Of a DNA stretch of 64,000 bases, positions 15,881 to 24,228 are shown one piece after another. Numbering within the stretch: position 1 is the stretch's first letter; each line of letters begins with the position of its first letter. The notes under the pieces were generated by a model that was given only the letters and a program-made list of their open reading frames with translations, did no database searches and was not told the DNA's origin. Origin of the DNA: CAVQGZ01 sp963714455 (GTDB taxonomy: Bacteria > Actinomycetota > Actinomycetes > Jiangellales > Jiangellaceae). The stretch lies in the NCBI GenBank assembly GCA_963714455.1, contig CAVQON010000015.1, positions 434,001 through 498,000 of the forward strand, written 5' to 3'. The translations under genes were made by a program, and so were the position numbers.

Positions 15881-16645
15881 CTACGGCCGGGCGGCCTTGA
15901 TCAGGCAGTGGTGCATGCCCTCGGGGTCTTCACGGATCGACTCGATCGACACGTCGGTGAAGCCGGCCTCGGCCAGTCCCGTCCGGTACTCGCTGAACGA
16001 CAGCGCCCCCGCGATGCAGCCGACCCAGTCGCCGCGCTCGGCCCGCTCGGCCGGTGACAGCGCGTCGTCGGCGACGACGTCAGCCACGCCCATGCGTCCT
16101 CCCGGACGCAGCACGCGGGCGATCTCGGCGAACACCGTCGGCTTGTCCGGGCTCAGGTTGATCACGCAGTTGGAGATCACGACGTCGACCGAGCCGTCCG
16201 GAAGGGGCACCTCCTCGATCTGACCCCGCACGAACTCGACGTTGCCCACCCCGGCCAGCTCGGCGTTGCGCCGGGCCAGGGCCAGCATCTCGTCGGTCAT
16301 GTCCAGCCCGTACGCCCGTCCCGACTCCCCGACCCGACGCGCGGACAGGATGACGTCGATACCTCCGCCGGAGCCGAGGTCGAGCACCGTCTCGCCCGGC
16401 TCGAGCGCAGCCACCAACATGGGGTTGCCGCAGCCGAGGCTGGCGGCAAGCGCGGACGCGGGCACCTCGCCCTGCTCGTCGATGCTGTAGAGGTCGGCGC
16501 CGAACGAGTCGTCGAGGTCGACGATCTGCACGGTGTCGCAGCAGCCGCCGTCGCCGCAGCAGGAGTCTGCGGCAGTCGCGGCGGCGCTGTAGCGCTCGCG
16601 CACCTGGTCGTGGATGGTGGCCGTCCGGTCTTCAGAGGTCGTCAT
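15881..16645 (-). CDS. arsM: Arsenite S-adenosylmethionine methyltransferase
   Basis: Methylates As(III) with SAM to methylated arsenicals. The 254-residue class I fold has SAM motif I DLGSGGG (89-95). The conserved ArsM cysteines are present: C72 (GCGNP), C160 (VISNCVINL) and C210 (DWVGCIAGA), plus an N-terminal cluster SCCGDGGCC (28-36) as in many bacterial ArsM proteins. ATG 16645 was preferred because TACGAT lies seven bases upstream, implying a leaderless transcript; ATG 16654 is an alternative. It is divergent from arsR across a 32-bp dyad, so arsenite-relieved repression is expected. Confidence 0.93.
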   Translation of the reverse strand: MTTSEDRTATIHDQVRERYSAAATAADSCCGDGGCCDTVQIVDLDDSFGADLYSIDEQGEVPASALAASLGCGNPMLVAALEPGETVLDLGSGGGIDVILSARRVGESGRAYGLDMTDEMLALARRNAELAGVGNVEFVRGQIEEVPLPDGSVDVVISNCVINLSPDKPTVFAEIARVLRPGGRMGVADVVADDALSPAERAERGDWVGCIAGALSFSEYRTGLAEAGFTDVSIESIREDPEGMHHCLIKAARP

Positions 16646-16665
16646 GAACGACATCGTAGCCATAT

Positions 16666-16697
16666 ATCGATGAATATCAATACTGATGGTCATCGAT
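16666..16697. promoter_or_regulatory. ArsR operator, 32-bp imperfect palindrome
   Basis: Arms ATCGATGA (16666-16673) and TCATCGAT (16690-16697), with inner pairs ATCA/TGAT; 13 of 16 base pairs of the dyad match. It sits between the arsM -10-like TACGAT and the arsR -10-like TAGCCT, ideally placed for one ArsR dimer or dimer pair to shut both promoters. ArsR-family operators are typically AT-rich dyads of this kind, and this one stands out sharply from the GC-rich surroundings. Confidence 0.75.
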
Positions 16698-16719
16698 GTT
16701 TGCTGGTAGCCTCGGTGAC

Positions 16720-17055
16720 ATGAGCGCCTCCTGCTGCGAACCCCTGGCCTCACAGAGCCTGACCAGCGCAGGAGCCGACGACCTCGCCGGGGCATTCAAG
16801 GCGTTGGCCGACCCGGTGCGTCTGCGACTGCTCAACCTCATCCTCACATCGGCGGACGGCGAGGTCTGCGCCTGTGACCTGATCGTCCCTGTCGGTCGCA
16901 GCCAGCCGACCGTGTCTCACCACCTCAGGCTGCTGCGCGAAGCGGGACTCGTGCGCGCCGAGAAGCGGCAGACGAACGTCTGGTACTCCGTGCAGCCCGA
17001 CCGGCTGGCCATGCTTCGCGACGCACTCGCCCCTTCGGCGGTTGCCGCAGACTAG
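16720..17055 (+). CDS. arsR: ArsR-family arsenic-responsive repressor
   Basis: Winged-helix repressor of 111 residues. The recognition region is PVGRSQPTVSHHLRLLREAG. Candidate As(III) ligands are an N-terminal pair C5-C6 (SASCCEP) and C50/C52 (EVCACDL), resembling the Corynebacterium CgArsR arrangement of an N-terminal Cys pair plus a Cys at the start of the DNA-binding part. ATG 16720 follows TAGCCT by seven bases (leaderless) and starts just before the Cys pair. It diverges from arsM over a 32-bp dyad. An oxidoreductase gene begins 11 bases after its stop and has its own -10-like sequence. Confidence 0.92.
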   Translation: MSASCCEPLASQSLTSAGADDLAGAFKALADPVRLRLLNLILTSADGEVCACDLIVPVGRSQPTVSHHLRLLREAGLVRAEKRQTNVWYSVQPDRLAMLRDALAPSAVAAD

Positions 17056-17066
17056 GGTCGAACGCC

Positions 17067-17756
17067 GTGCGCACCGTCATCGCTGGAGGTCACGGACAGA
17101 TCGCCCGACGCCTCACTCGGCTGCTCAGCGGTCGCGGCGACGAGGTCGTCGGGCTCGTCCGCCAGTCGCCCCACGTGCACGACGTCGAGCAGGACGGCGC
17201 GTCGGCCGTGGTGCTCGACATGGAGGCGGCTTCGGTCGCCGAGGTGGCGCGGCTGCTGGACGGCGCCGACGCCGTCGTCTTCGCCGCCGGGGCCGGGCCG
17301 GGCAGCGGGATCGCGCGCAAAGACTCCGTCGACCGCGCCGGCGCCGTGCTGCTCGCCGACGCGGCCGAGCAGGCCGGCGTGGAGAGGTTCGTGCAGATCT
17401 CGTCCATGGGAACCGACCTGGTCGCGCACGGGGCAGTGCCCCCAGGCTTGGACGAGGTGTTCGTCGCCTACCTTCGCGCGAAGGCAGCCGCCGAGGACGA
17501 CCTGCGCCGGCGCAGCGGCCTGGCGTGGACGATCCTGCGACCCGGTGGCCTGACCAACGACCCGGGTACCGGGCTGGTCACGCTCGCTGCGCGAGTGAGC
17601 CGTGGCTCGGTGCCCCGCGACGATGTCGCGCTCGTCGTGGCAGCCCTGCTCGGCGACCGCCGGACGGCAGGCATCACGCTGGAGCTCACGGCCGGTGACC
17701 TGCCGATCGACCGGGCCGTGGCTGCGCTCGCGACACCCACCAAGGAGACCTCATGA
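17067..17756 (+). CDS. NAD(P)-binding atypical SDR (SDR_a5-like) protein
   Basis: 229 residues with an N-terminal Rossmann motif MRTVIAGGHGQIARRL and an extended-SDR-like core (VVFAAGAGPGSG, VERFVQISSMGTD, WTILRPGGLTNDPGTG). Proteins of this group are NAD(P)-dependent reductases or epimerase-like proteins of mostly unknown substrate. GTG 17067 lies eight bases after TAGGGT, which itself overlaps the arsR stop codon, so the gene can have its own leaderless promoter. Its stop overlaps the next gene (ATGA), making it first of a three-gene coupled set with the ornithine-synthase-like and LLM genes. Confidence 0.82.
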   Translation: MRTVIAGGHGQIARRLTRLLSGRGDEVVGLVRQSPHVHDVEQDGASAVVLDMEAASVAEVARLLDGADAVVFAAGAGPGSGIARKDSVDRAGAVLLADAAEQAGVERFVQISSMGTDLVAHGAVPPGLDEVFVAYLRAKAAAEDDLRRRSGLAWTILRPGGLTNDPGTGLVTLAARVSRGSVPRDDVALVVAALLGDRRTAGITLELTAGDLPIDRAVAALATPTKETS

Positions 17757-18904
17757 CGTTGCTGACCCTCGGGGTGCTCGGCACCTCAGCCAAGGAGAAC
17801 GAGAAGCGGGTTGCCATCCACCCGCGTCACCTGGACCGCCTCGACCCGGACCTGCGCGCCTCGATCCTGCTGGAGAGCGGCTACGGCGACGACTTCGGCG
17901 TCGGCGACGCCGAGCTGGCCGCACAAGTCGCCGGAGTGGTGAGCCGGGCAGAGCTCATCGAGCGCAGCGACGTCGTCCTCATGCCCAAGCCCACGCCGGC
18001 AGACATGGCCGGGCTGCGTGACGGCCAGGTGGTCTGGGGCTGGCCGCACTGCGTGCAGGACGCCGCGCTGACCCAGCTCGCCATCGACAAGCGGCTGACG
18101 CTGATCGCGTGGGAGGCCATGCACTTCTGGGACCGCTCCGGCAACCCCGGAGTGCACGTGTTCCACCGCAACAACGAGATCGCCGGCTACGCGTCAGTGC
18201 TGCACGCGATGGCGCTGACGGGCACGTCCGGCGCCTACGGACGTCGGCTGTCGGCCGTGGTGCTCGGCTACGGAAACACCGCGCGCGGGGCCATCGCCGC
18301 GCTGCAGGCCCTCGGGGTGTGGGACGTGGTGGCGCTCACCAAGCGGGACGTGACGGCTGTGTCGTCCCCGATGCCGTCCGTGCTGCTCGGCCACATCGAG
18401 CGCACCGACGCCGACCCCAGTCGCACCGTCACCCATCGCCGCGCGGGCAACGAGCCGACGCACGAGTTCTTGGCCGAGCACGACATCGTGGTCAACTGCA
18501 TCCTGCAGGACACCGACGCACCGATCATGTTCGTGACCACAGACGAGCTGGCCGAGTTTCGCCCCGGCACGCTGATCGTGGACGTGTCGTGCGACGAGGC
18601 CATGGGCTTCGAGTTCGCGCGGCCCACGCCGTTCACCGACCCGACGTTCACCGTCGGGCACGACATCCACTACTACGGCGTCGACCACAGCCCGTCCTAC
18701 CTCTGGAACTCCGCGACCTGGGAGATCTCCGAGGCTCTGCTGCCGTTCGTCCGCTCGGTGCTGAGGGGGCCGACGGGGTGGGATGCCGACGAGACGATCG
18801 CGCGCGCCATCGAGGTGAAGGACGGGCTGGTGGTCAACCCGAAGATCTTGACCTTCCAGAAGCGCGCGGCGCAGTTCCCGCACGAGGTGGTCGACGAGGC
18901 GTGA
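17753..18904 (+). CDS. Alanine dehydrogenase/PNT-family protein, N5-(carboxyethyl)ornithine synthase-like
   Basis: 383-residue cytosolic NAD(P)-dependent dehydrogenase of the AlaDH/PNT/saccharopine group. The N-terminal domain has KENEKRVAIHPRHLDRL and VLMPKPTP; the Rossmann part has SAVVLGYGNTARGAIAAL. The layout, including HFWDRSGNPGVHVFHRNNEI, resembles N5-(carboxyethyl)ornithine synthase, which reductively joins an amino acid to pyruvate; substrate is not established here. It is coupled by ATGA to the upstream SDR and by GTGA to the downstream LLM oxidoreductase, so the three probably serve one pathway. Confidence 0.72.
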   Translation: MTLLTLGVLGTSAKENEKRVAIHPRHLDRLDPDLRASILLESGYGDDFGVGDAELAAQVAGVVSRAELIERSDVVLMPKPTPADMAGLRDGQVVWGWPHCVQDAALTQLAIDKRLTLIAWEAMHFWDRSGNPGVHVFHRNNEIAGYASVLHAMALTGTSGAYGRRLSAVVLGYGNTARGAIAALQALGVWDVVALTKRDVTAVSSPMPSVLLGHIERTDADPSRTVTHRRAGNEPTHEFLAEHDIVVNCILQDTDAPIMFVTTDELAEFRPGTLIVDVSCDEAMGFEFARPTPFTDPTFTVGHDIHYYGVDHSPSYLWNSATWEISEALLPFVRSVLRGPTGWDADETIARAIEVKDGLVVNPKILTFQKRAAQFPHEVVDEA

Positions 18905-19923
18905 GCAGCCCGACGCTCGGGCTCGCCCTGGGCGGGCCCTACGCGCTGCTTCCCGAGCTCGGACGGGCAGCCGAGGCCGCCGGTTTCGACGCCGTCTGGG
19001 TGGCCGAGACCGACCGCGAGTCGATCGTGCAGGCCACCGTGCTGGCCCAGGCGACCAGCCGCATCGACGTCGGCACGAACATCACGCTCGCGTTCCCCCG
19101 GTCCCCCACGGTGACGGCGATGCAGGCCTGGGACCTCAACGAGCTCTCCGGCGACCGGTTCGTGCTGGGGCTCGGCAGCCAGGTGCGCCGCATCGTCACC
19201 GACCGGTTCTCCGCGACCTTCGACCGGCCGGCCGCGCGCATGGCGGAGTACGTCGGGGCCATGCGCACGGTCTGGGAGATGGAACGGGGCAACCGCCGGC
19301 CCTTTCGCGGGGAGATGTACCGGGTGATCCGACCGGGCCTCAACGGGCTGGGCACCGCCGCCGACCGCGCGCTACCCCGCGTCTACGTCGCCGCTGTCGG
19401 CCCGCTCATGGTGCGGGCCGCGGCCACCCACGCCGACGGCATGCTCGGGCACCCCTTCACGTCGGTGGCCTACCTGCGTGACGACGTGCTGCCCCGGGTC
19501 GAGGCGGCGCTGGCCGACGCGGGGCGCGACCGCAGCACGTTCACGCTGGCCCAGGGGGTGATCCTGAGCATCGCCGAGCGCCGCGAGGTCGCCGTCCGGG
19601 AGGCCAAGGCCCAGGTCGGCTTCTACGGAACCACGCCCAACTACGCGCCGGTCTTCGCCGCCAACGGCGAGGCCTACCTCACCGAAGAGCTGGGGCGCGT
19701 CTTCGCCGACACCGGGGGCAGCCCGGACGCGCTGGCCGCTGCGGTGCCAGACGACGTCCTCGACCGCTACGCCATCGCCGGCACTCCGGACGAGGTGCGC
19801 GACCGGCTCCATCAGCTGGGTGCGCTGGTCGACCACCTCATCCTCGGCGGGGCCTGGTACCGCGTGCCGACCGCTCGGATGCAGGAGAACGTGCAGGCGA
19901 TCATCGACACGTTCGGCAGGTGA
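18901..19923 (+). CDS. LLM-class (probably F420-dependent) oxidoreductase
   Basis: 340-residue luciferase-like TIM barrel. Diagnostic stretches are AAGFDAVWVAETDRES, TNITLAFPRSPTVTA, SGDRFVLGLGSQV and RVYVAAVGPLMVRAAATHADG. In actinobacteria such proteins mostly use deazaflavin F420, though FMN is possible. GTG 18901 overlaps the stop of the preceding gene by four bases; the long open frame before it is an antisense-like shadow of that gene. Last gene of the SDR-CEOS-LLM set; 68 bases separate it from the AI-2E transporter gene. Confidence 0.88.
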   Translation: MSSPTLGLALGGPYALLPELGRAAEAAGFDAVWVAETDRESIVQATVLAQATSRIDVGTNITLAFPRSPTVTAMQAWDLNELSGDRFVLGLGSQVRRIVTDRFSATFDRPAARMAEYVGAMRTVWEMERGNRRPFRGEMYRVIRPGLNGLGTAADRALPRVYVAAVGPLMVRAAATHADGMLGHPFTSVAYLRDDVLPRVEAALADAGRDRSTFTLAQGVILSIAERREVAVREAKAQVGFYGTTPNYAPVFAANGEAYLTEELGRVFADTGGSPDALAAAVPDDVLDRYAIAGTPDEVRDRLHQLGALVDHLILGGAWYRVPTARMQENVQAIIDTFGR

Positions 19924-19991
19924 GGGGTGGCGGCTGACGGTGCCGCGCTCGGCAGCGGCCGTCCGGACGGCTGTCGTGGAATGCTGCGCTG

Positions 19992-21110
19992 ATGCGCAAC
20001 CTCCCGGTGCCCGACTGGCTCGTCCGTGCGGGCCTCTTCTCCTGGCTCGCGATCGGGGTGCTGGGGTTCGCGGCCGTCATCGTCCTCGGGCTGTCGACGT
20101 TCTCTGCGATCGTGCTGCCGGTCATCTTCAGCGCGGTGGCGGCGGCGGTCTTCGCACCTATCGTGGACGGACTCCAACGCTGGGGCGTCCCGCGCAGCCT
20201 GGGCTCGCTGCTCACGCTCGTGCTGATCATCGGTGGTCTGGTCGGCATCATCGCGCTCGTCACACGGTCAGTCATCGACCAGGCTGACCAGCTTGCTGCC
20301 GCCTTCACGGTGGCGTTCGAAGACCTCCAGGCATGGCTGGCCGACTTCGGGATCGACGAGGGCTTCATCGAGCAGGCACGAGAGGCGGTCAGCTCGCTCG
20401 CGAGCAGCGGAGGCGGCGGGCTCGTCTCCTCGGCGGCCGGCGTAGCCTCCAGCGCGGCCGGCCTCGTGCTGGGGCTGTTCTTCGGCCTGGTGTTCCTGTT
20501 CTTCCTGATGCGCGACGCCCCGGTACTGCCGACGTGGGCGTCGAACAACCTCGACGAGGCCCAGGCCACCGAGCTGGTCGCAGTCGGTTCGTCGGGTGTG
20601 TTCGTGATTCGCCGCTACTTCACCGGACGGGCCGTCGTCGCCCTGTTCGACGCCGTCGTCATCTCCGCTGGGGCGGCGATCCTGGGCATCCCGCTGGTTC
20701 CCGCGATCGCGGTGCTCACGCTCCTGGGCGGCTTCGTCCCCTATCTCGGGGCGGTCATCGCCGGCACGCTCGCCGTCGTGCTCGGCCTGGCGAGCGGCGG
20801 GTTCACCACAGCGCTGATCATGCTGGTGATCGTCCTTGTCACCCAGAACGTGCTGGAGCCGCTGGTGGAGGCCCGCGTCATCGGCCAGTCACTCGGCCTG
20901 CACCCGATGCTCGTCATCATCGCCACGACGATCGGCGGCATCGCAGCCGGGTTCTCCGGCCTCATCCTGGGTGCTCCGCTGACGGCCACCGTCGTGAAGG
21001 TGCGCAACGACCTCCGCGAGAGAAACCGGCCACCGGCCGTCGACCCGCCCGACCCGGCAGACGCGCCGGCCGGCTCACCCGGGGGCGACCGCGAGGCATC
21101 CGAGGCATAA
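19992..21110 (+). CDS. AI-2E family transporter (permease)
   Basis: 372-residue polytopic membrane protein, about eight hydrophobic segments, with the long soluble loop after the third helix and the C-terminal signature PYLGAVIAGTLAV ... QNVLEPLVEARVIGQSLGLHP ... GGIAAGFSGLILGAPLTA that defines the AI-2E/PerM family. Members export small molecules or act as Na+/H+ antiporters; the substrate here is unknown. The C-terminus is a charged, proline-rich tail. A 58-nt palindrome (21147-21204) follows the stop and could terminate transcription. Confidence 0.88.
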   Translation: MRNLPVPDWLVRAGLFSWLAIGVLGFAAVIVLGLSTFSAIVLPVIFSAVAAAVFAPIVDGLQRWGVPRSLGSLLTLVLIIGGLVGIIALVTRSVIDQADQLAAAFTVAFEDLQAWLADFGIDEGFIEQAREAVSSLASSGGGGLVSSAAGVASSAAGLVLGLFFGLVFLFFLMRDAPVLPTWASNNLDEAQATELVAVGSSGVFVIRRYFTGRAVVALFDAVVISAGAAILGIPLVPAIAVLTLLGGFVPYLGAVIAGTLAVVLGLASGGFTTALIMLVIVLVTQNVLEPLVEARVIGQSLGLHPMLVIIATTIGGIAAGFSGLILGAPLTATVVKVRNDLRERNRPPAVDPPDPADAPAGSPGGDREASEA

Positions 21111-21146
21111 GGCAGCGCCGCCTGCCCGAAGCACCGCCCGCACGAC

Positions 21147-21204
21147 GCGATCTTGGCGCTGGAGCCACATCCCGGCCAGGACGCGGCCGTAGCGCCAAGA
21201 TCGC
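21147..21204. repeat. 58-nt palindromic element between convergent genes
   Basis: Perfect 14-bp outer arms GCGATCTTGGCGCT (21147-21160) and AGCGCCAAGATCGC (21191-21204). The interior also pairs imperfectly down to a loop CGGCCA (about 21173-21178), so the whole unit can fold as one long hairpin. It lies between the AI-2E gene and the end of ung and could act as a bidirectional terminator, but it lacks a T-tract, and its regularity also resembles a dispersed palindromic (REP-like) repeat. Confidence 0.65.
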
Positions 21205-21225
21205 TGGGATGGGGAGGCGAGCGCC

Positions 21226-21252
21226 CGGGCGGGGCGGGGCGGCGCGGCGCGG
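21226..21252. repeat. G-rich GGGGC/GGCGC tract
   Basis: Short run of GGGGC units followed by GGCGC units just downstream of the ung stop. A longer run of the same pentamer lies on the other side of ung at 22106-22145. G-quadruplex formation on the plus strand is conceivable. Confidence 0.5.
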
Positions 21253-21256
21253 TGAG

Positions 21257-21934
21257 CTAGGGCAGGCGCCAGTCCACGGGGCCCTCGCCGAGCTCGTCCA
21301 GGTGCTCGTTGGCCCGGGTGAAGGGGCGCGAGCCGAAGAAGCCCCGGTCGGCCGACATCGGGCTCGGGTGCGGGCTCATGATGGTCGGGACGTCGGCGAG
21401 CGCCGGCGCGAGCGACTGCGCGTCGCGTCCCCACAGGATCGCCACCAGCGGCTCGTCCCGGGCGAGGAGTGCGGCGATGGCGGCGTCGGTCACGGCCTCC
21501 CAGCCCTTGCCCCGATGGGAGGCGGGCTTGCCCGGCTGCACGGTCAGCACCCGGTTGAGGAGCAGCACTCCATTCTCGGCCCACGGCGTCAGGTCGCCGG
21601 ACACCGGATGCGGCAGGCCCAGGTCGGCCTGGTACTCGCGCATGATGTTCGCCAGGCTGCGCGGTAGCGGTCGGACGTCGGGTGCGACGGAGAAGCTCAA
21701 GCCCACCGGATGACCGGGGGTCGGGTAGGGGTCCTGCCCGACGATGAGCACCCGCACGGCGTCCAACGGCTGGGTGAAGGCCCGCAGCACGTGGGCGCCG
21801 GCGGGCAGGTACCCCCGTCCGGCCGCGATCTCCGCCCGCAGGAACTCCCCCATCGCGGCGACCTGCGGCGCCACCGGCTCCAGGGCCGCAGCCCAACCAG
21901 GTTCGACGAGCTCTGCCAACGGTCGCGCGCTCAC
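21257..21934 (-). CDS. ung: Uracil-DNA glycosylase, family 1
   Basis: Removes uracil from DNA to start base-excision repair. Catalytic block GQDPYPTPGHPVGLSFSV contains the activating Asp, and the leucine-loop/His region is SPHPSPMSADRGFFGSRPF; LTPWAENGVLLLNRVLTV is the usual uracil-pocket neighbourhood. About 225 residues, normal size. GTG 21934 was preferred over GTG 21955 because TAGGGT lies eight bases upstream (leaderless pattern) and the family N-terminus begins PLAELVEPGW. The gene is flanked on both sides by palindromic elements and GGGGC tracts. Confidence 0.95.
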   Translation of the reverse strand: MSARPLAELVEPGWAAALEPVAPQVAAMGEFLRAEIAAGRGYLPAGAHVLRAFTQPLDAVRVLIVGQDPYPTPGHPVGLSFSVAPDVRPLPRSLANIMREYQADLGLPHPVSGDLTPWAENGVLLLNRVLTVQPGKPASHRGKGWEAVTDAAIAALLARDEPLVAILWGRDAQSLAPALADVPTIMSPHPSPMSADRGFFGSRPFTRANEHLDELGEGPVDWRLP

Positions 21935-21994
21935 GCCTCCCGACCCTACGACCACGGCTCCGGCCGGCGACTGGCCACCTACCGAGCCGTCCAG

Positions 21995-22108
21995 CCCGCC
22001 CGGCAGATGATCACGTCAAGTGCAGACCGGTGTGCTTGGCGAGGTGAATAGCGCCATTTCTTCCTCGCCAAGCACACCGTTGCCCAGGTGACGTGATCAA
22101 CGGGCGGG
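21995..22108. repeat. 114-nt interrupted palindrome (REP/MITE-like)
   Basis: Three nested inverted pairs: CCCGCCCG (21995-22002) with CGGGCGGG (22101-22108); TGATCACGTCA (22008-22018) with TGACGTGATCA (22089-22099); and CGGTGTGCTTGGCGAGG (22028-22044) with CCTCGCCAAGCACACCG (22063-22079). The 18-base centre is AT-richer. Segments between the paired blocks are unrelated and of nearly equal length on both sides (5/1 and 9/9 bases). It lies between acd and ung, both on the minus strand. Terminator and dispersed palindromic repeat are both possible. Confidence 0.75.
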
Positions 22109-22145
22109 CCGGGGCGGGGCGGGGCGGGGCGGGGCGGGGCGGGCA
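22106..22145. repeat. GGGGC pentamer tandem repeat
   Basis: Six perfect consecutive GGGGC units (22111-22140) flanked by partial copies, abutting the outer arm of the palindrome at 21995-22108. A likely slippage-prone, G-quadruplex-capable tract; no gene covers it. The remaining bases to 22229 hold only the downstream region of the acyl-CoA dehydrogenase gene. Confidence 0.8.
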
Positions 22146-22229
22146 CGCCGGCAGACCCTGGACAGCACGAGGGGCCCGAGCCGTAGCCCGGACCCCTCGT
22201 GACGCTGTGCGAGGCGTCAGGTCGCTACC

Positions 22230-24173
22230 TCACACCGATGCGTACGGGTCGCGGCGGACGTCCTCGACCTGGGCGGGGCCGAAGTCTTCGTCGGAGATCC
22301 ACGGGCCGGTGCCCTCGGTGAGGTCGACGATGCCCTCGTCCAGCCAGTGGTACTTGCCCTCGAGCAGACCCTCGCTGGCCTTCATGTCTCGGGCGTCGGT
22401 GTTCTTCCAGAGCGCACCGAACAGCGCGTCGATGCGCAGCTCGGCCTGACGGCAGAACAGGTCGGCCAGCTCGACGGCTTCCGCACCCTTGGCGCCGCCG
22501 TCGGTCGTGCGGAGCTGCTCTGCCTTGACGATCGTCGCCGACATCGCGAACAGCTCGGCACCGATGTCGACGATGCGCCCGAGGAACGCCTGCTGGAACT
22601 CCAGGCGACCCTGCCAGCGCGACATGCCGTAGAACGTCGAACGGGCGAGCTTGCGCGAGTTGCGGTCGATGAAGCGCAGGTGCTTGGCGAGCTGACCGTA
22701 CTCGGCGTACGCGCGCGGGTTGTTGCCCTTGCCCACCGCGAGCTTGGGCAGCCACGTCGAGTAGAAGCCGGCGGCGGCGACGGCGGCCTTGCCCTTGGCC
22801 TGAAGGTCGGCCTCGGGGTCGATGATGTCGCCGGCGACGCTGAGGTGCTGGTCGGTCGCCTCACGCGCGAGCAGAAGGCGCATCACCTCGGTCGAGCCCT
22901 CGAAGATGCGGTTGATGCGCGAGTCGCGCAGGCTCTGCTCGGCCGGGACGGCCCGCTCGCCGCGCGACTTCAGCGACTCGGCCGTCTCGTAGCCGCGCCC
23001 GCCGCGCACCTGCACCAGCTCGTCGAGCACCTTGTAGCTCATCTCGGTCGCGTAGAGCTTGGCGATCGCCGACTCGATGCGGATGTCGTTGCGCCCCTGG
23101 TCGTTCATCAGCGCCGTGATCTCTTGCATCGCGTCGAGCGCGAACGAGGTGGCGGCCATGAACGAGAGCTTCTCGGCGACCGCGCCCTGCCTGCCGACCG
23201 GACGGCCGAAGGAGTAGCGCACGCCGGCCCACTCACGGGCGATCTTCGTGGCCCACTTGGCCGACCCGGCCGACATCGCCGGGATGGCCAGACGGCCTGC
23301 GTTGAGCGTGGTCAGGGAGATGCGAAGGCCATGGCCTTCTTTGCCGATGAGCGCGTCCTTGGGCACGTAGACGTCGTGGAACCGCGTGACGCCGTTCTCG
23401 ATGCCGCGCAGCCCCATGAAGGCGTTGCGCTTCTCCACGGTGATGCCGGGGCTGTTCATCTCGACGACGAACGCAGAGATGCCGCCGCGGTGACCCTCGG
23501 ACTTCGGCACGCGGGCCATGATCACGACGAGCTCGGCGATGACGCCGTTGGTGGTCCAGAGCTTGACGCCGTTGAGCGTGTAGCCCTCGCCGTCCTCAGT
23601 CGGGACTGCGGTCGACTTCATGCGTGCCGGGTCGGAGCCGAAACCAGGCTCGGTGAGCAAGAAGGCTGTGACCGCACCCTTGGCGCAACGCGGCAGGAAC
23701 TTCTGCTTCTGCTCCTCGGTGCCGAACAGCTTCACTGGCTGCGGCACGCCGATCGACTGGTGCGCCGACAGCAGCGCGCCCAGCGAGCCGTGGATCTGGG
23801 TGATGAGCATGAGCGCCTTGTTGTAGGCGACCTGCGACAGGCCGAGGCCGCCGTACTCCTCGGGGATCTTCATGCCGAACGCGCCGAGGTCGGCGAGGCC
23901 CTTCATGAGGAACTCGGGGATGACCCCGGTCTTCTCGATCTCGGCACCCACCTCGCGCCACTCGGTCTCGACCAGGTGCTGCACCTTGCCGACGAACGCC
24001 TCGGTCTTGGCCGCCTGCGCGGGCGACTCGGTGGGGAACGGCGCAATCAGGTCGAGCCGGAAGTCGCCGAGGTACAGCTCCTTGCCGAACGACGGCAGGT
24101 GCCACTCGGTCTGACGGCCGGACTCGGCAACCTTGCGGGCCTCGATCTCGGCTTGCCGCGTGCTGGTCGACAT
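22230..24173 (-). CDS. Acyl-CoA dehydrogenase, long (VLCAD-like) form
   Basis: Flavoenzyme that oxidises acyl-CoA to trans-2-enoyl-CoA in beta-oxidation. 647 residues: N-terminal helical domain, middle beta domain (TEPGFGSDPARMKSTA, LNGVKLWTTNGVIAELVVI), C-terminal helical domain with RGGRGYETAESL and the catalytic-base region RINRIFEGSTEVMRLLL, plus a ~180-residue extra C-terminal domain as in VLCAD/ACAD9-type enzymes. Of two adjacent ATGs, 24173 has the better spacing to AAGGAGAC. The upstream region carries a GTTACT-type double palindrome (24229-24257), suggesting TetR-family control of fatty acid use. Confidence 0.93.
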   Translation of the reverse strand: MSTSTRQAEIEARKVAESGRQTEWHLPSFGKELYLGDFRLDLIAPFPTESPAQAAKTEAFVGKVQHLVETEWREVGAEIEKTGVIPEFLMKGLADLGAFGMKIPEEYGGLGLSQVAYNKALMLITQIHGSLGALLSAHQSIGVPQPVKLFGTEEQKQKFLPRCAKGAVTAFLLTEPGFGSDPARMKSTAVPTEDGEGYTLNGVKLWTTNGVIAELVVIMARVPKSEGHRGGISAFVVEMNSPGITVEKRNAFMGLRGIENGVTRFHDVYVPKDALIGKEGHGLRISLTTLNAGRLAIPAMSAGSAKWATKIAREWAGVRYSFGRPVGRQGAVAEKLSFMAATSFALDAMQEITALMNDQGRNDIRIESAIAKLYATEMSYKVLDELVQVRGGRGYETAESLKSRGERAVPAEQSLRDSRINRIFEGSTEVMRLLLAREATDQHLSVAGDIIDPEADLQAKGKAAVAAAGFYSTWLPKLAVGKGNNPRAYAEYGQLAKHLRFIDRNSRKLARSTFYGMSRWQGRLEFQQAFLGRIVDIGAELFAMSATIVKAEQLRTTDGGAKGAEAVELADLFCRQAELRIDALFGALWKNTDARDMKASEGLLEGKYHWLDEGIVDLTEGTGPWISDEDFGPAQVEDVRRDPYASV

Positions 24174-24228
24174 CATGTCTCCTTGGAGTGCTGGATGGGC
24201 GTACGCCAACGGCCGGCGTCGCAGCCTT

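Noticed and set aside
22106..22145. CRISPR-like array
   Set aside because: Perfect pentamers without spacers; a simple tandem repeat.
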